This document shows positions 36,402-45,986 of a stretch of 64,000 bases of DNA, one piece after another (within the stretch, counting starts at the first letter, position 1; each line of letters begins with the position of its first letter). Origin of the DNA: Methylomonas methanica (lineage in GTDB: Bacteria; Pseudomonadota; Gammaproteobacteria; Methylococcales; Methylomonadaceae); contig NZ_LUUG01000075.1 of NCBI RefSeq assembly GCF_001644035.1, forward strand, positions 1 to 64,000. The letters are read 5' to 3'. The notes beneath the pieces are model-generated. The model was not told where the DNA came from, did no database searches, and saw only the letters and a list, made by a program, of their open reading frames with translations. The position numbers were made by a program, and so were the translations under genes.

Positions 36402-38237
36402 ATGCGCAAACCAAATCCATTCATCGAGCATCTTTCCAGCCAGGCCTTTTTTCGGGCACCCGCCCGTCGCCCACTCGAGCGTTTACTCGATACCAAGCTG
36501 TCGCTCAGCCCCATTAAACTATTTGCCATCCCCCAGTTTGACGAAGACACCGAACGACAATTTTGGGAAGAACGTTATCTGGTGTTGCTTAGCCCCCTGA
36601 AATGGGCCTTGGGCCTTGGAGCCGCCGCATTCCTGGCTTATATCCTGCTGGACCTACAGATTGGCAATACCTCAAACACCGAAGCGTTATTAAGGCTGCC
36701 CATCGTCCTGGTGTTGGTGGGTTTATTCAGATACTTACATGGCCGTGTCGAAGCGGTTGCCAAAATCAACACCATCGCCAAACTCAGCGCCGGACTGTCC
36801 GCAGCCAATTTAATAGCCGTCTTGTTATACGACGGCAATCCCCGTTATTACGCGGAAACCTGGCCCGCTCTGCTGCCCATGTATTTTTTCAGTTACGGGC
36901 AAATGTTCATGTCACTGCGCGCAACGATAGGCTTTGGCTGGAGCACCGCGCTAACCATGCCGCTGGCCGGTTATTGGCTTGGACTGACCATGATTGACTT
37001 GATCCCGTCTATGCTGAATCTTTGCATCGTCAACATCTTTGGCGTCTGCACCCGCTGCCAACTGGAAGCTTACGCCCGCAAATCCTTCCGCGAAAAACGC
37101 AAAGCCCAACTCAGCGCCGACGACAAAACCCGCTTTTTGCAGCAAATGGGCCACAATCTGCGCCAACCCTTGCAAGCCTTGGCCTGCTATGCCGCCGTGT
37201 TGGATACCGCGCAAGCCAACCCGCCTAGTAACAGCGCGGCTTTCATGGTCAACCGCATGGGCTTGGTGATAGACGAATTGAACGCCGCCTTTAACCATGT
37301 GCTGGACATCGCCAACCTGGAAACCGGCCGGCAAATTCCGCAACCGACCAGTATCGATCTGAATACGCTGCTGACCGGCTTGGAAAACCAATATGCCCCG
37401 CAAGCCGCCAAGCGCGGCATCCGGCTAAAGGTAGTGTTGCGCCGCCAAGAGCCATTCAACATATGCAGCGACGTCAACATCCTGCGGCAAATCCTCGGCA
37501 ATTTGCTTGATAACGCGATCAAATATACCGAGAGCGGCTGGGTACTGGTCTCGGCAGTCAACACCGGCAAGCAATATCTAACCTTGCATGTCTGCGACAG
37601 CGGCCCTGGGATTGCAGAAGAGATGCGCGAAGAGGTTTTCAAGGAATTTGTCCGCAACCAGCGTCGCCAGAACGACAACAAAGTACCAGGCTTGGGCATA
37701 GGCTTGGCTTACGTGGCCGCAGCCGTTAAATGTTTACCCGAACACAGTCTGAGTTTGGTATGTGGCTCTCGTTTTGGTTGCGACTTTAAACTCCAGCTAC
37801 CGATTGCCGAGCCGACATTGGCTATTCACTGTGGATTGGATAAAGACAGCGACTTCTCCGGCTACTTTGTAATGGTAGTAGACGACGATGCCGAGGTATT
37901 ACAGGCCATCGCCAAGCAACTCAGAGCTTGGGGCTGCTTAGTGCATGAAGCGTCGTCATTGGCGGAAACCGCAGAGTTACTAGTCGAAAATGACAGAGAC
38001 CCGGATTTATTGATAACAGACTTTTATTTGGGCAACCGGGAAACCGCCCACGACATCATCGCCGCAGTCCACACCGCCTGCGGGCCGGTGCCGACCATGA
38101 TCCTCTCCGCTCGCGCCATCTCGGACCACGAGAAAACCCTGTTACCGGCACACACCGCCATCCTGCGTAAACCCGCCGGAGCCAAAGCGCTGATGGAAGC
38201 TATGGCTAAAACCATGCAGATAACCAAATCCGTGTGA
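36402..38237 (+). CDS. Hybrid sensor histidine kinase/response regulator
   Basis: A 611-residue membrane kinase. About six membrane helices lie in residues 45-210 with no separate periplasmic sensor, followed by a HisKA dimerisation domain with His251 (QMGHNLRQPLQAL), an ATPase domain (N box NLLDNAIKYTESG, GPGI, GLGIGLAYV) and a C-terminal receiver (VMVVDDDAEVL, Asp540 in LLITDFYLG). The HNLRQPLQ H-box is the form found in kinases of the NarL-linked group. An in-frame ATG at 36351 would lengthen it by 17 residues. The NarL-type regulator encoded 130 bases further on the opposite strand is the probable partner. Confidence 0.88.
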   Translation: MRKPNPFIEHLSSQAFFRAPARRPLERLLDTKLSLSPIKLFAIPQFDEDTERQFWEERYLVLLSPLKWALGLGAAAFLAYILLDLQIGNTSNTEALLRLPIVLVLVGLFRYLHGRVEAVAKINTIAKLSAGLSAANLIAVLLYDGNPRYYAETWPALLPMYFFSYGQMFMSLRATIGFGWSTALTMPLAGYWLGLTMIDLIPSMLNLCIVNIFGVCTRCQLEAYARKSFREKRKAQLSADDKTRFLQQMGHNLRQPLQALACYAAVLDTAQANPPSNSAAFMVNRMGLVIDELNAAFNHVLDIANLETGRQIPQPTSIDLNTLLTGLENQYAPQAAKRGIRLKVVLRRQEPFNICSDVNILRQILGNLLDNAIKYTESGWVLVSAVNTGKQYLTLHVCDSGPGIAEEMREEVFKEFVRNQRRQNDNKVPGLGIGLAYVAAAVKCLPEHSLSLVCGSRFGCDFKLQLPIAEPTLAIHCGLDKDSDFSGYFVMVVDDDAEVLQAIAKQLRAWGCLVHEASSLAETAELLVENDRDPDLLITDFYLGNRETAHDIIAAVHTACGPVPTMILSARAISDHEKTLLPAHTAILRKPAGAKALMEAMAKTMQITKSV

Positions 38238-38305
38238 AGAATAGTCGACAAAGAAAATCAGTTTATTAACCAATGGCGTAAAGTTAAGCTCTTGCGCTAT
38301 TAATT

Positions 38306-38340
38306 CCCCTCTTTGAAAAAGAGGGGCCAGGGGAGATTTT
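38306..38340. repeat. Dispersed CCCCTCTTT hairpin repeat
   Basis: CCCCTCTTT at 38306-38314 pairs with AAAGAGGGG at 38318-38326, followed by CCAGGGGAGATTT. This hairpin plus tail looks like a dispersed intergenic repeat common in many gammaproteobacteria (recollection). It lies between two convergent genes, where it may also help end transcription. Confidence 0.6.
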
Positions 38341-38367
38341 CTATAAATCCCCTCAACTTCGAAGCCG

Positions 38368-39042
38368 TCAATTCCCCACCCCCGGCTTCCCAAACACAAT
38401 CCCCCGTTCAAACACCTTCACCAACAACTCAGTACGCTTAGTGACCCCAAATTTTTGATAAATCACCCGCAAGTGATTGCGAACGTTTTGCTCTCCAACA
38501 CCGAGGTGCCGGGCAATCTGCTTATTACCTATCCCTTTCACCAGCCAAGTCAGCAACTCAAACTCTCGTGGTGTCAAACCTAAACTCGCCGGATCCGATA
38601 CCTTAGGTATTTCTGCAACTGTTGCGATTTGCAAATCACCAGCACGTTGCGGCCCCACCGCGGATGCAGGCAAATACACCTTACCGGCCAATACGTCCCG
38701 CAAGGCCTCTACAAAGGTTTGCCGCGACACCGTCTTGACTATAAACCCCATCGCCCCCAAACGTAGGGCCTGAAAAACCAGCTCCCTATCGTCCAACCCG
38801 GAAAACATCACTACACACAAATCCGGAAAGGCCTCCTTCAATTCTGCCAACCCCACCAAACCGTCTTTACCGGGCAACTGCACATCCAACATTACAAGAT
38901 TCAACGGCGTTTGCTTAGCCAATGCCAAGCCCTCGTCAAAGCTCTCCGCTTCGAATACTTGTAGCTCAGGAATGATTTGTTTCAACAAACACGCCACGCC
39001 CTCTCGGGCGCAGAAGTGGTCGTCTATGAGGAGGACGTTCAT
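38368..39042 (-). CDS. NarL/LuxR-type response regulator
   Basis: A 224-residue regulator: receiver domain with DDH at residues 7-9, phospho-acceptor Asp53 (VMLDVQLPGKDG) and Lys near 103 (FIVKTVS), and a C-terminal LuxR helix-turn-helix (LTPREFELLTWLVKGIGNKQIARHLGVGEQNVRNHLRVIYQKF). All receiver residues are intact. It converges with the hybrid kinase gene, making them a likely pair; the targets are not identifiable. Confidence 0.92.
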   Translation of the reverse strand: MNVLLIDDHFCAREGVACLLKQIIPELQVFEAESFDEGLALAKQTPLNLVMLDVQLPGKDGLVGLAELKEAFPDLCVVMFSGLDDRELVFQALRLGAMGFIVKTVSRQTFVEALRDVLAGKVYLPASAVGPQRAGDLQIATVAEIPKVSDPASLGLTPREFELLTWLVKGIGNKQIARHLGVGEQNVRNHLRVIYQKFGVTKRTELLVKVFERGIVFGKPGVGN

Positions 39043-39228
39043 CTATTGATTGCCTATCGAAGATAACGTGATGTTGGATTTTAACGCTAAACAGCCGAGG
39101 AAGTAGCCAGTACGTTTGTACTGGTACGAAAAGCAGCTGGATCACAGCCGTTAGTTACCGCAAAATCCGATCATAGCTAAAAGCAGTGTCAAAGCAGCGA
39201 ATTTCAGTATTCAATGAGGATGCGAACC

Positions 39229-39990
39229 ATGGCCAGAAACTATCGATACAGCTTGGGCTGGCGGCCGGATTTACCCGATATACGCGACTATCAAACGGAA
39301 AGCGATACGATCCAAAAAATACTCAGTAAATCGGAAGCCTTAAAAGCCACACCCAAACAATTGCCGGCTTCCGTAGACCTGCGATCTTGGTGCTCGCCTA
39401 TCGAAGACCAGGGTGATTTAGGATCATGCACCGCCAACGCCGGTGTCGGTCTGATCGAATACTTCGAGCGCCGCGCCTTTGGCAAACATCTGGACGCCTC
39501 CCGCTTGTTTCTTTACAAAACCACCCGCACCCTGGCCGGCGACAAGGGCGACAGCGGCGCGCAACTGCGCGATACCATGAAAGCCCTGGTGCTATTCGGT
39601 GTGTCGCCCGAACAATACCATCCTTACGACATCGCCCAATTCGACCAGGAACCCTCAGCGTTTTGCTACGCCTTCGCCCAAAGCTACAAAGCCGTGCAGT
39701 ATTACCGGCTTGACCCGCCCGGCACCCCGTTATCCAAACGCCTGAACATCATCAAAACCAATCTGGCCGCCAACCTGCCGTCCATGTTCGGCTTTTCGGT
39801 GTACAGCTCGATTTACGACGACGCCATCGGTAAAACCAAGGGCGCGTTATTAATTAGAAACTCCTGGGGAGAAACTTGGGGCGAAAAGGGTTATGGCTGG
39901 CTGCCTTACAAATATATTGATGACGGATTGGCGGACGATTTTTGGTCGTTGATTAAGGCGGAGTATGTGGAAACTGATTTATTTAAATAA
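39229..39990 (+). CDS. Papain-like C1 protein lacking the catalytic His segment
   Basis: A 253-residue protein of the C1 peptidase family. The catalytic Cys67 is in QGDLGSCTANA and the catalytic Asn211 in LIRNSWGETWG, and the flanking order (PDIRDY, SVDLRSWCSPIEDQ, GYGWLPYKYI, ADDFWSL) is that of bacterial C1 proteins. However the segment between SIYDDA (about 193-199) and GALLIRNSWG (205) is only a few residues; family members have about 25-40 residues here, including the GGHAVVAVGY block with the catalytic histidine. The protein therefore appears to lack the His and should be inactive as a peptidase. No signal peptide is present. GAGGA eight bases before 39229 sets the start. It opens the accessory island. 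Confidence 0.8.
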   Translation: MARNYRYSLGWRPDLPDIRDYQTESDTIQKILSKSEALKATPKQLPASVDLRSWCSPIEDQGDLGSCTANAGVGLIEYFERRAFGKHLDASRLFLYKTTRTLAGDKGDSGAQLRDTMKALVLFGVSPEQYHPYDIAQFDQEPSAFCYAFAQSYKAVQYYRLDPPGTPLSKRLNIIKTNLAANLPSMFGFSVYSSIYDDAIGKTKGALLIRNSWGETWGEKGYGWLPYKYIDDGLADDFWSLIKAEYVETDLFK

Positions 39991-40066
39991 TCCAATAATG
40001 CTTGATAATTTTTTATAAGAAAAATCTAAATTATATAATTACTCACACCACTATAATTGCACATAA

Positions 40067-40381
40067 ATGTTAAGAATATTTATTTTATCCTTGTTAGTTT
40101 TTAACAGTTGCGCCATACAATATTTTGATGATGACACAGGGGCCCAACACTTATTTGGTATTGGTCACATGGTAATGAAAGTGGAAAAAAATAGCACTCA
40201 AGAGGTCGCTTTATTTTCCGGACTAAGTACTTTAGGCTTAGGAGCTGGAACAACTGCAGACGGCTTTTCATTGATTAGTGGATGGTCGTACCATCAAAGC
40301 ATAAATATCTTAGAACCAAATGCAAACTTTCGGTTGACGTGGCCAAATGCCGATTGGCTTAACATAAAAATAGGTCAATAA
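40067..40381 (+). CDS. Small putative lipoprotein
   Basis: A 104-residue protein with a lipoprotein-like signal (ILSLLVFNSC, Cys15), a glycine-rich hydrophobic mid-section (LSTLGLGAGTTADGFSLISGW) and no known domain. It is AT-rich and is followed after 36 bases by another lipoprotein gene in the same direction, so the two are probably cotranscribed. I recognise no family. Confidence 0.55.
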   Translation: MLRIFILSLLVFNSCAIQYFDDDTGAQHLFGIGHMVMKVEKNSTQEVALFSGLSTLGLGAGTTADGFSLISGWSYHQSINILEPNANFRLTWPNADWLNIKIGQ

Positions 40382-40417
40382 CCTAATTAAACCCTTATAA
40401 AAGTCGGAGCAATAATC

Positions 40418-41260
40418 ATGGAACCTAGACTTAAACTAATCAAGCTTGTAACAATCTATTTTATTATGTCCGCTGTTTCAGGCTGCGGTATAGGGCAAAA
40501 GAAACTTCTCTTTGTTTCCAAAACCAATGTCGGGGTAGACATTGACGCAGACCGCTTAACTGCCCAAATAAATATTGATCGAGAGGAAGCGGCAATTGGG
40601 CCAACATTTGAAGGTGGGAAACATGTGCCATTAGTTGCAGGATTTACTAATGAAAGTCGATTTTTAGGAGGTTTTGGAGTCTCTACTATTTTTGCGGGTG
40701 GTACAGCAGCAGAAGCATTTTCAACAAAATGGCAAAGTGACGGCACAAACTGTGGAACAGAACCAAATGATGAAAATACAGCAATTAAACTTACTGAAAT
40801 GCCAAAATTCAAAAAAGGACCTTTTAGAAAGTTTTGGGACCTAATTACTAGTGCGGAAACCGACGAATTTACCTCATTACCCGGACCTGGCGACGTCAAA
40901 CCTTTTATATTTTCAACCGATTCCAGCTTAGGTTTAAAAGTAGCCTGGTCTCCAAGTAGCGCAACATCGGGTATTCCAGATAAAATTCAAATTGGTTTTA
41001 ATCGTGAAGAACTAGCATTAGCGCCACTAATGGTGACAAATATTAATGACCAAGCTGAAATAAAAAACGGATTTAAATATAAAGTTTCTAGCCCTTCCTT
41101 TCTTGCGTCATTGGTTTCAGACACAAGCTTTTCTGACCTAAAGGACTCTAAGCTTGCTTGGGTGCAAACCTTTGCAGTCGGTACAACAGCTACTCATATT
41201 GCTTGCGATTCAGCAATACGAAAAGATCTGCAGAAAAAATTTAGCATTACCCCTAAATAA
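40418..41260 (+). CDS. Putative lipoprotein of unknown function
   Basis: A 280-residue exported protein with a lipobox (SAVSGC, Cys23) after a signal helix (LVTIYFIMSAVSG). The mature part is beta-rich, includes KTNVGVDIDADRLTAQINIDREEAAIGPTF-like early sequence and DKIQIGFNREELALAPL later, and two cysteines (NCGT, IACD). The early sequence suggests a protein that forms part of a larger exported assembly, but I know no family for certain. It lies in the AT-rich island between the small lipoprotein and the patatin gene. Confidence 0.65.
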   Translation: MEPRLKLIKLVTIYFIMSAVSGCGIGQKKLLFVSKTNVGVDIDADRLTAQINIDREEAAIGPTFEGGKHVPLVAGFTNESRFLGGFGVSTIFAGGTAAEAFSTKWQSDGTNCGTEPNDENTAIKLTEMPKFKKGPFRKFWDLITSAETDEFTSLPGPGDVKPFIFSTDSSLGLKVAWSPSSATSGIPDKIQIGFNREELALAPLMVTNINDQAEIKNGFKYKVSSPSFLASLVSDTSFSDLKDSKLAWVQTFAVGTTATHIACDSAIRKDLQKKFSITPK

Positions 41261-41402
41261 TAGAAATGACAATAATATCATAAATAATTTTTAGCAATAA
41301 CCTCTAAAATTTTTATTATCAATAATCACCTAATTTAGTCTTTGCCAGCTTGAACTAAATCATTATACCGGATATTTTTTCTAATAAGTTTAGGTTGATT
41401 TT

Positions 41403-43427
41403 ATGAATAAGAGAATAACTTATTTTTTATGCAGCGTTTTTATTACTTTGATATTTGTTACTGGCTGTACAACAACCAGCAAAGCTCTTTCATTTTTTGC
41501 ACTTGGTCTATCTAATATACGCTCACCAATCACAATAGATTCAATGAGAATTATGGGCAACTCAGAAATCCCGAAGACAGATAGGCAATTATTAGAGAAT
41601 GCTTCTAATCATTTGAAATATTCACAAAAATCTGGTTTGAGTAGACAAAAAATATGGGAAAATTCAATTAATGATAAACCTAGTTCAATATACGATGAAC
41701 GATTCAATAATTTTAACAATACAGAGAAAGTAACTAACAACATAAATATATCAAATAATTCTTTTGAAAATTTAGATGGGCTATGCACCAGAGAGTCAAC
41801 TTTAATGGTTGCTTTATCTGGTGGCGGTGCTCGTGCAGCAGTACTTGCCTCTCATGCTTTAGCTCTCTTAGAAGAAAAATATAATCAAAATAGAATAATA
41901 GATAAAAACCATAATGGCGACCTTGATTTTGTAGATCAAATCTCAGTTTTTTCAACAGTAAGTGGGGGCTCTATATACGCTTATCAAGTTGGAAGAATTA
42001 AAACTCTTCTTGAAAAAGTCCTTGAACAATTAAAAGAAAGAAAAAACGACCCTGAATACAAAGACCAGGAATTAGTTAAATATGAAAAAATCCTACTCGA
42101 TTACAAAAGGAATTTTTTTCAAAACATTGACTCTGCATCAACATACAGCTTAGAAAATATAAAAAACCATGGCACAGCAGCTCTAGCTTGGTATTTAAGC
42201 CCAGGAAATTTTTTTATCGGTCCCGCCCTCACATTTTTAACTAACTATAACTATGCTCACGTTTTATCATTTTCAGCCGACATCATTACCGGTCAGAAGG
42301 AAATCGAACTTCTGAGTTATGAAACTAACAAAGGCGACTTCTTTTATAATCCAGATTCAAAAATAGAATTTGATAAATTTTTGAAGTACCTAACCTATAG
42401 ATCTCTCGGTATTACATTCGGCATAAATAAACTATCTGATATAACTAGTAGACCAATTTTTTTATTTAATGCCACTGACTTAAGCTCCGGAGCTCCATTT
42501 GTTTTTACACAACGATATATTCATATCCCTTTTCCCCAAAAATTTAATCAAACTGCTCGACTGGATCTTTACAATTTTAATAGAGACCCTCAAGAGGTAA
42601 TTGCAAGGCCCCTCCGGGCAGCAACTTTAGAAGATATTAATAGTTCTCCAGCTAGTATGCCATCAGCTGTTGCAGCAATGGCTAGCGCCGCTTTCCCTCT
42701 AGGAATAGAGCCGGTGGAATTGATAAAGTTTGGATACGAACCAGTGCATAAAGATATTTTTCCAACCGCGGATAGACTGCGTGTGTCTGACGGAGGCGAA
42801 TATGACAATTCAGGGCTAAGCTCATTAGTTGATCTAATAGATTACATCCGGATAGCAAAGACTAACAATACATGCGCCGTCAAGAAATTGGCATTGTTAT
42901 CTATAAATGCTGACGCCGATGGCTACGACAATTTTTATCCTTATCGAGAAGCTGCTCCAGAAAGTTGGACACAAAAAGTCCCTGTCGATCTTGGCCTACC
43001 TATAAGAGTACATGCACTTGGAGTTGATGCATTAAATTTTATTCATTTTAAAAATAAACGTAGAGCCGAAGAAATTGCGCTTAATAATATTAAAGAAGAT
43101 ATTGTTAGGTATGATTCAAATAATAGAACATGCAACCACAAAAGCAAAGAATCCGATATTGACGTTTATTATTTTCCAATAAGTCTTCAGCAACTATCAG
43201 CATTTGACAGCTATTCAATTGAAGATAAAAGCAACATTTATGAGAGATTAAAAAACATTCCCACAAATTATCAAATCAGTGAAGATGATAGTATTGAACT
43301 AGCTCGTGCGGCATCTAAAATAATTACCGCTGATCAAAAACATGGATGGTGTGACTCCCAGAATTCTATTGGTGAGAAAAAAGAGATAAGTCGCTTGGAT
43401 GATGCTTTGTTTAATGTTTTGTTTTAG
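41403..43427 (+). CDS. Patatin-like phospholipase lipoprotein
   Basis: A 674-residue lipoprotein (lipobox FVTGC, Cys22). It carries the patatin catalytic set: oxyanion loop SGGGAR at 139-144, nucleophile elbow STVSGGS with Ser187, and the DGG motif with Asp463 (VSDGGEYDNSG), predicting a Ser-Asp dyad lipid acyl hydrolase. Between the first two lies DKNHNGDLDFVD (167-178), a good EF-hand-type calcium loop, unusual for this position. The gene is strongly AT-rich and uses AAT/AAA/ATA codons freely, unlike the window average, indicating acquisition. It is presumably exposed at the periplasmic or outer-membrane surface. The 141 bases before it are AT-rich and featureless. Confidence 0.85.
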   Translation: MNKRITYFLCSVFITLIFVTGCTTTSKALSFFALGLSNIRSPITIDSMRIMGNSEIPKTDRQLLENASNHLKYSQKSGLSRQKIWENSINDKPSSIYDERFNNFNNTEKVTNNINISNNSFENLDGLCTRESTLMVALSGGGARAAVLASHALALLEEKYNQNRIIDKNHNGDLDFVDQISVFSTVSGGSIYAYQVGRIKTLLEKVLEQLKERKNDPEYKDQELVKYEKILLDYKRNFFQNIDSASTYSLENIKNHGTAALAWYLSPGNFFIGPALTFLTNYNYAHVLSFSADIITGQKEIELLSYETNKGDFFYNPDSKIEFDKFLKYLTYRSLGITFGINKLSDITSRPIFLFNATDLSSGAPFVFTQRYIHIPFPQKFNQTARLDLYNFNRDPQEVIARPLRAATLEDINSSPASMPSAVAAMASAAFPLGIEPVELIKFGYEPVHKDIFPTADRLRVSDGGEYDNSGLSSLVDLIDYIRIAKTNNTCAVKKLALLSINADADGYDNFYPYREAAPESWTQKVPVDLGLPIRVHALGVDALNFIHFKNKRRAEEIALNNIKEDIVRYDSNNRTCNHKSKESDIDVYYFPISLQQLSAFDSYSIEDKSNIYERLKNIPTNYQISEDDSIELARAASKIITADQKHGWCDSQNSIGEKKEISRLDDALFNVLF

Positions 43428-43695
43428 TACTCTCACCCCACTTGCCCAAATAACCCGCAAGACGAAACGCGTCAGCTATTCTGGTGAAATATTTGTCGCC
43501 GCGAATTGGTAGATCGCATATCAGTATCCGCACTACGGCCCTGATTAAAAAAGTAAGCCAGTAGATATAAAATGCGTTGATGAGTTAACAGAGCCGATAA
43601 AGCTTATACTTACGAAATTCAACTTATACCAAAAATTAATATTATATATATTTACCAAAGTCATTCTGAATTTAAGTAATAGTTGGAGAACACCT
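43428..43695. other. Intergenic region in accessory island
   Basis: About 270 bases between the patatin and the CHAP/NlpC-type gene. No gene or strong structure is visible. A GGAG element at 43684 serves the downstream start. Confidence 0.4.
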
Positions 43696-44415
43696 ATGAG
43701 CGATTTAAAACTAACCAAGCCTCTGCAAAAAGGCGATAAAAAAGGCCAAGTCAAACTTATACAAGAATGGCTTTATTTACACGATGAAAAAATAGCAATC
43801 GACAACAACTTTGGCTCAGCAACTGATACTGCTGTTCGCGATTTTCAAGCCAAAAACAGTCTACCGGTTAACGGGATAGTTGATCAGATTACTTTTGACG
43901 CGCTAATTTCGCCGATTACCAAAGCGTTAGCCCCAATACCAGCGAATGGTAAGTCTTTGGGTGAACTTGTAGTAGCTTATGCTAGGCAGCATCTGGCCCA
44001 GCATCCTCTGGAAGTCGGCGGACAAAATAGCGGCCCCTGGGTACGGTTGTATATGAATGGTAATGAAGGTGAAGAATGGGCTTGGTGCGCGGGTTTTACG
44101 TGTTTTTGTTTGAAACAGGCCTGCGACACTCTGAATAGACCGTTACCGTTCAAAACTACTTTTTCGTGCGACTCGCTCGCTGCTTTCGCCAAGGAAAAAG
44201 GTGTTTTCGTCAGTGATTCTGATGCTAGTCCAGGTAGTTTTTTTCTGGTGCGCCGAACCGATACCGACTGGACACATACTGGCATAGTTACCGAAGTTAT
44301 TGGTGACGTTATTAGAACCATTGAGGGGAATACCAACGACCAAGGTAGCCGAGAAGGTTTTGAAGTGTGTGCTCGTACCAGGGGAATCAAGAAAATGGAC
44401 TTTGTCAAAATATAA
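43696..44415 (+). CDS. Peptidoglycan-binding CHAP/NlpC-type protein
   Basis: A 239-residue protein with an N-terminal PG_binding_1 domain (residues 8-72: LQKGDKKGQVKLIQEWL, IDNNFGSATDTAVRDFQAKNSLPVNGIVDQITFDAL) and a C-terminal cysteine peptidase/amidase domain: Cys131 in EWAWCAGFTC, His194 in THTGIVTEV and the polar residue in TIEGNTN near 210. This is the layout of the small NlpC/CHAP-like family often annotated TIGR02594. It should cleave peptidoglycan, yet it has no signal peptide, so it would need a dedicated or lytic release route. GGAGAACACCT precedes the ATG. PhoD follows 65 bases later. Confidence 0.82.
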   Translation: MSDLKLTKPLQKGDKKGQVKLIQEWLYLHDEKIAIDNNFGSATDTAVRDFQAKNSLPVNGIVDQITFDALISPITKALAPIPANGKSLGELVVAYARQHLAQHPLEVGGQNSGPWVRLYMNGNEGEEWAWCAGFTCFCLKQACDTLNRPLPFKTTFSCDSLAAFAKEKGVFVSDSDASPGSFFLVRRTDTDWTHTGIVTEVIGDVIRTIEGNTNDQGSREGFEVCARTRGIKKMDFVKI

Positions 44416-44480
44416 TTGTGGCAAGAAAACCTGCATCTACTGATCTCTCATTTATCGTTTGTCTGTATGGAGATTAAACA

Positions 44481-45908
44481 ATGACCATCACCCTAGGCCC
44501 CATCATCGGCCACACCACCGACACTTCTGTCAAGATCTGGATACGCGGCGCGAAAGGCCCTAATCATGCCACTCGCGAGTTTTGTTATGGCGCTTTCGAT
44601 TTATACGACGGCGCCATATTGGTCGCGTCGAAATATTGCTTTTTAAAGGACTATTACGATTTTACCGGGGTGGTGAGTTTCGATGGTTTAAAAGCCAATA
44701 CGGCTTATCGGCTGGAATGCGGGCTGGTTTATAAACAAGATGCGCAGGCGCCGGCTACCGATGTTTTGGTGCAGGGACCGGTCGTAAATAGCGGACAAAA
44801 AGTCGGCACGACTTTTAAAACCCACAGGACCAGTAACGATACCACGCTGAATTTTGTGTTCGGCTCTTGCCGATATTTGTATTGGGACAATTTCGTTTTG
44901 AATGATGCGGAAAAAGGCGACAAGACGTTCCGCTCCATTTTCAACCAGCACCAACAAAATCCGCTGGATTTCTTTTTAGCGGTTGGTGATCAGGTATATG
45001 CCGATCCATTAAACAAATTGCACGAGTATTCCAACTTCGACGAGTTGTGCGAGATTTACCGTAAGTCATTTAAATTAGCCTATATCCGTGAGTTGATGAG
45101 TCGCGTGCCTACTTACATGATTCTGGACGATCATGAAATTCGCAACGACTGGTCGAAAAACCAGATGCGCGATGAAAACAGCGGTTTTTTCGCGACGCGA
45201 ATGCGGGCCTATGCGTCTTATCAACACCTGCATAATCCTGACACGCCCAATGGCCAGTTTTGGTATACCTTCAACAAAGGGCCGTTTCCGTTTTTTGTAA
45301 TGGATACCCGCACGTTAAGGATTAGCGTAGCGACTAGCATCGAAGGTAAAACCATGCTCGGCCGCGAGCAGTTCAACGCATTTTTGGAGTGGCTACATGA
45401 AAACCGCAATGCGCCGGTGAAATTTGTGGTATCCAGCGTGCCCTTCTTCCCAGACCCGAAGCCGACCAAAGGCAACGAGGACAAATGGGCCGGCTTTGAC
45501 GACGAACGCAGTATGATCCTGGAATTCATTCGCGTGGAAGGCATTAGCGACGTGGTGTTTTTGTCCGGCGACGTGCATAACTCCAGTTTCGCGCGGATGC
45601 GCTGCTACCAGGATCAGCAATTTCTGTTGACTTCGTTGGTATCATCGCCGTTTTATTGGCCCTACCCGCACGAAAGCAAAAGCGATTTTTACGGCGGCAG
45701 GACGCTGGAATTTATGCAGTGGTCGGACGGTAGCCGCAGGTTGCGCGACCGGATTGAATATCGCTACGAGGGTGAAGGCTTTATCGGCGATGAGAGCTTC
45801 ACCCGAGTGTCGGTGGATATTGGCAAGGGCAAGCCTTGGTGTAGCGCGGAGATTTTTGACCGTAAAGGTAAGAAGTTTCGTGAATATTCCGAACCGTTTT
45901 TGTTTTAG
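44481..45908 (+). CDS. PhoD-like alkaline phosphatase/phosphodiesterase
   Basis: A 475-residue metallophosphatase of the PhoD type. An N-terminal Fn3/PhoD_N-like domain (residues 1-115, LGPIIGHTTDTSVKIWIRG) precedes the catalytic domain with the metal motifs FGSCRY (128-131), AVGDQVYAD (167-175), LDDHEIRND (215-223) and FLSGDVHNSSF near 360. Classical PhoD has a Tat signal; this protein has none and starts directly in the N-terminal domain, so it may be cytoplasmic or released by another route. It is downstream of the peptidoglycan-binding protein in the same direction. Confidence 0.85.
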   Translation: MTITLGPIIGHTTDTSVKIWIRGAKGPNHATREFCYGAFDLYDGAILVASKYCFLKDYYDFTGVVSFDGLKANTAYRLECGLVYKQDAQAPATDVLVQGPVVNSGQKVGTTFKTHRTSNDTTLNFVFGSCRYLYWDNFVLNDAEKGDKTFRSIFNQHQQNPLDFFLAVGDQVYADPLNKLHEYSNFDELCEIYRKSFKLAYIRELMSRVPTYMILDDHEIRNDWSKNQMRDENSGFFATRMRAYASYQHLHNPDTPNGQFWYTFNKGPFPFFVMDTRTLRISVATSIEGKTMLGREQFNAFLEWLHENRNAPVKFVVSSVPFFPDPKPTKGNEDKWAGFDDERSMILEFIRVEGISDVVFLSGDVHNSSFARMRCYQDQQFLLTSLVSSPFYWPYPHESKSDFYGGRTLEFMQWSDGSRRLRDRIEYRYEGEGFIGDESFTRVSVDIGKGKPWCSAEIFDRKGKKFREYSEPFLF

Positions 45909-45986
45909 GGCTTGCCTAAACGCGTCCGCTTTCAGAGCAATATGCTTGCTTTGTTGGAAACCATTCCTTCGTCCTCATTTAATTCT

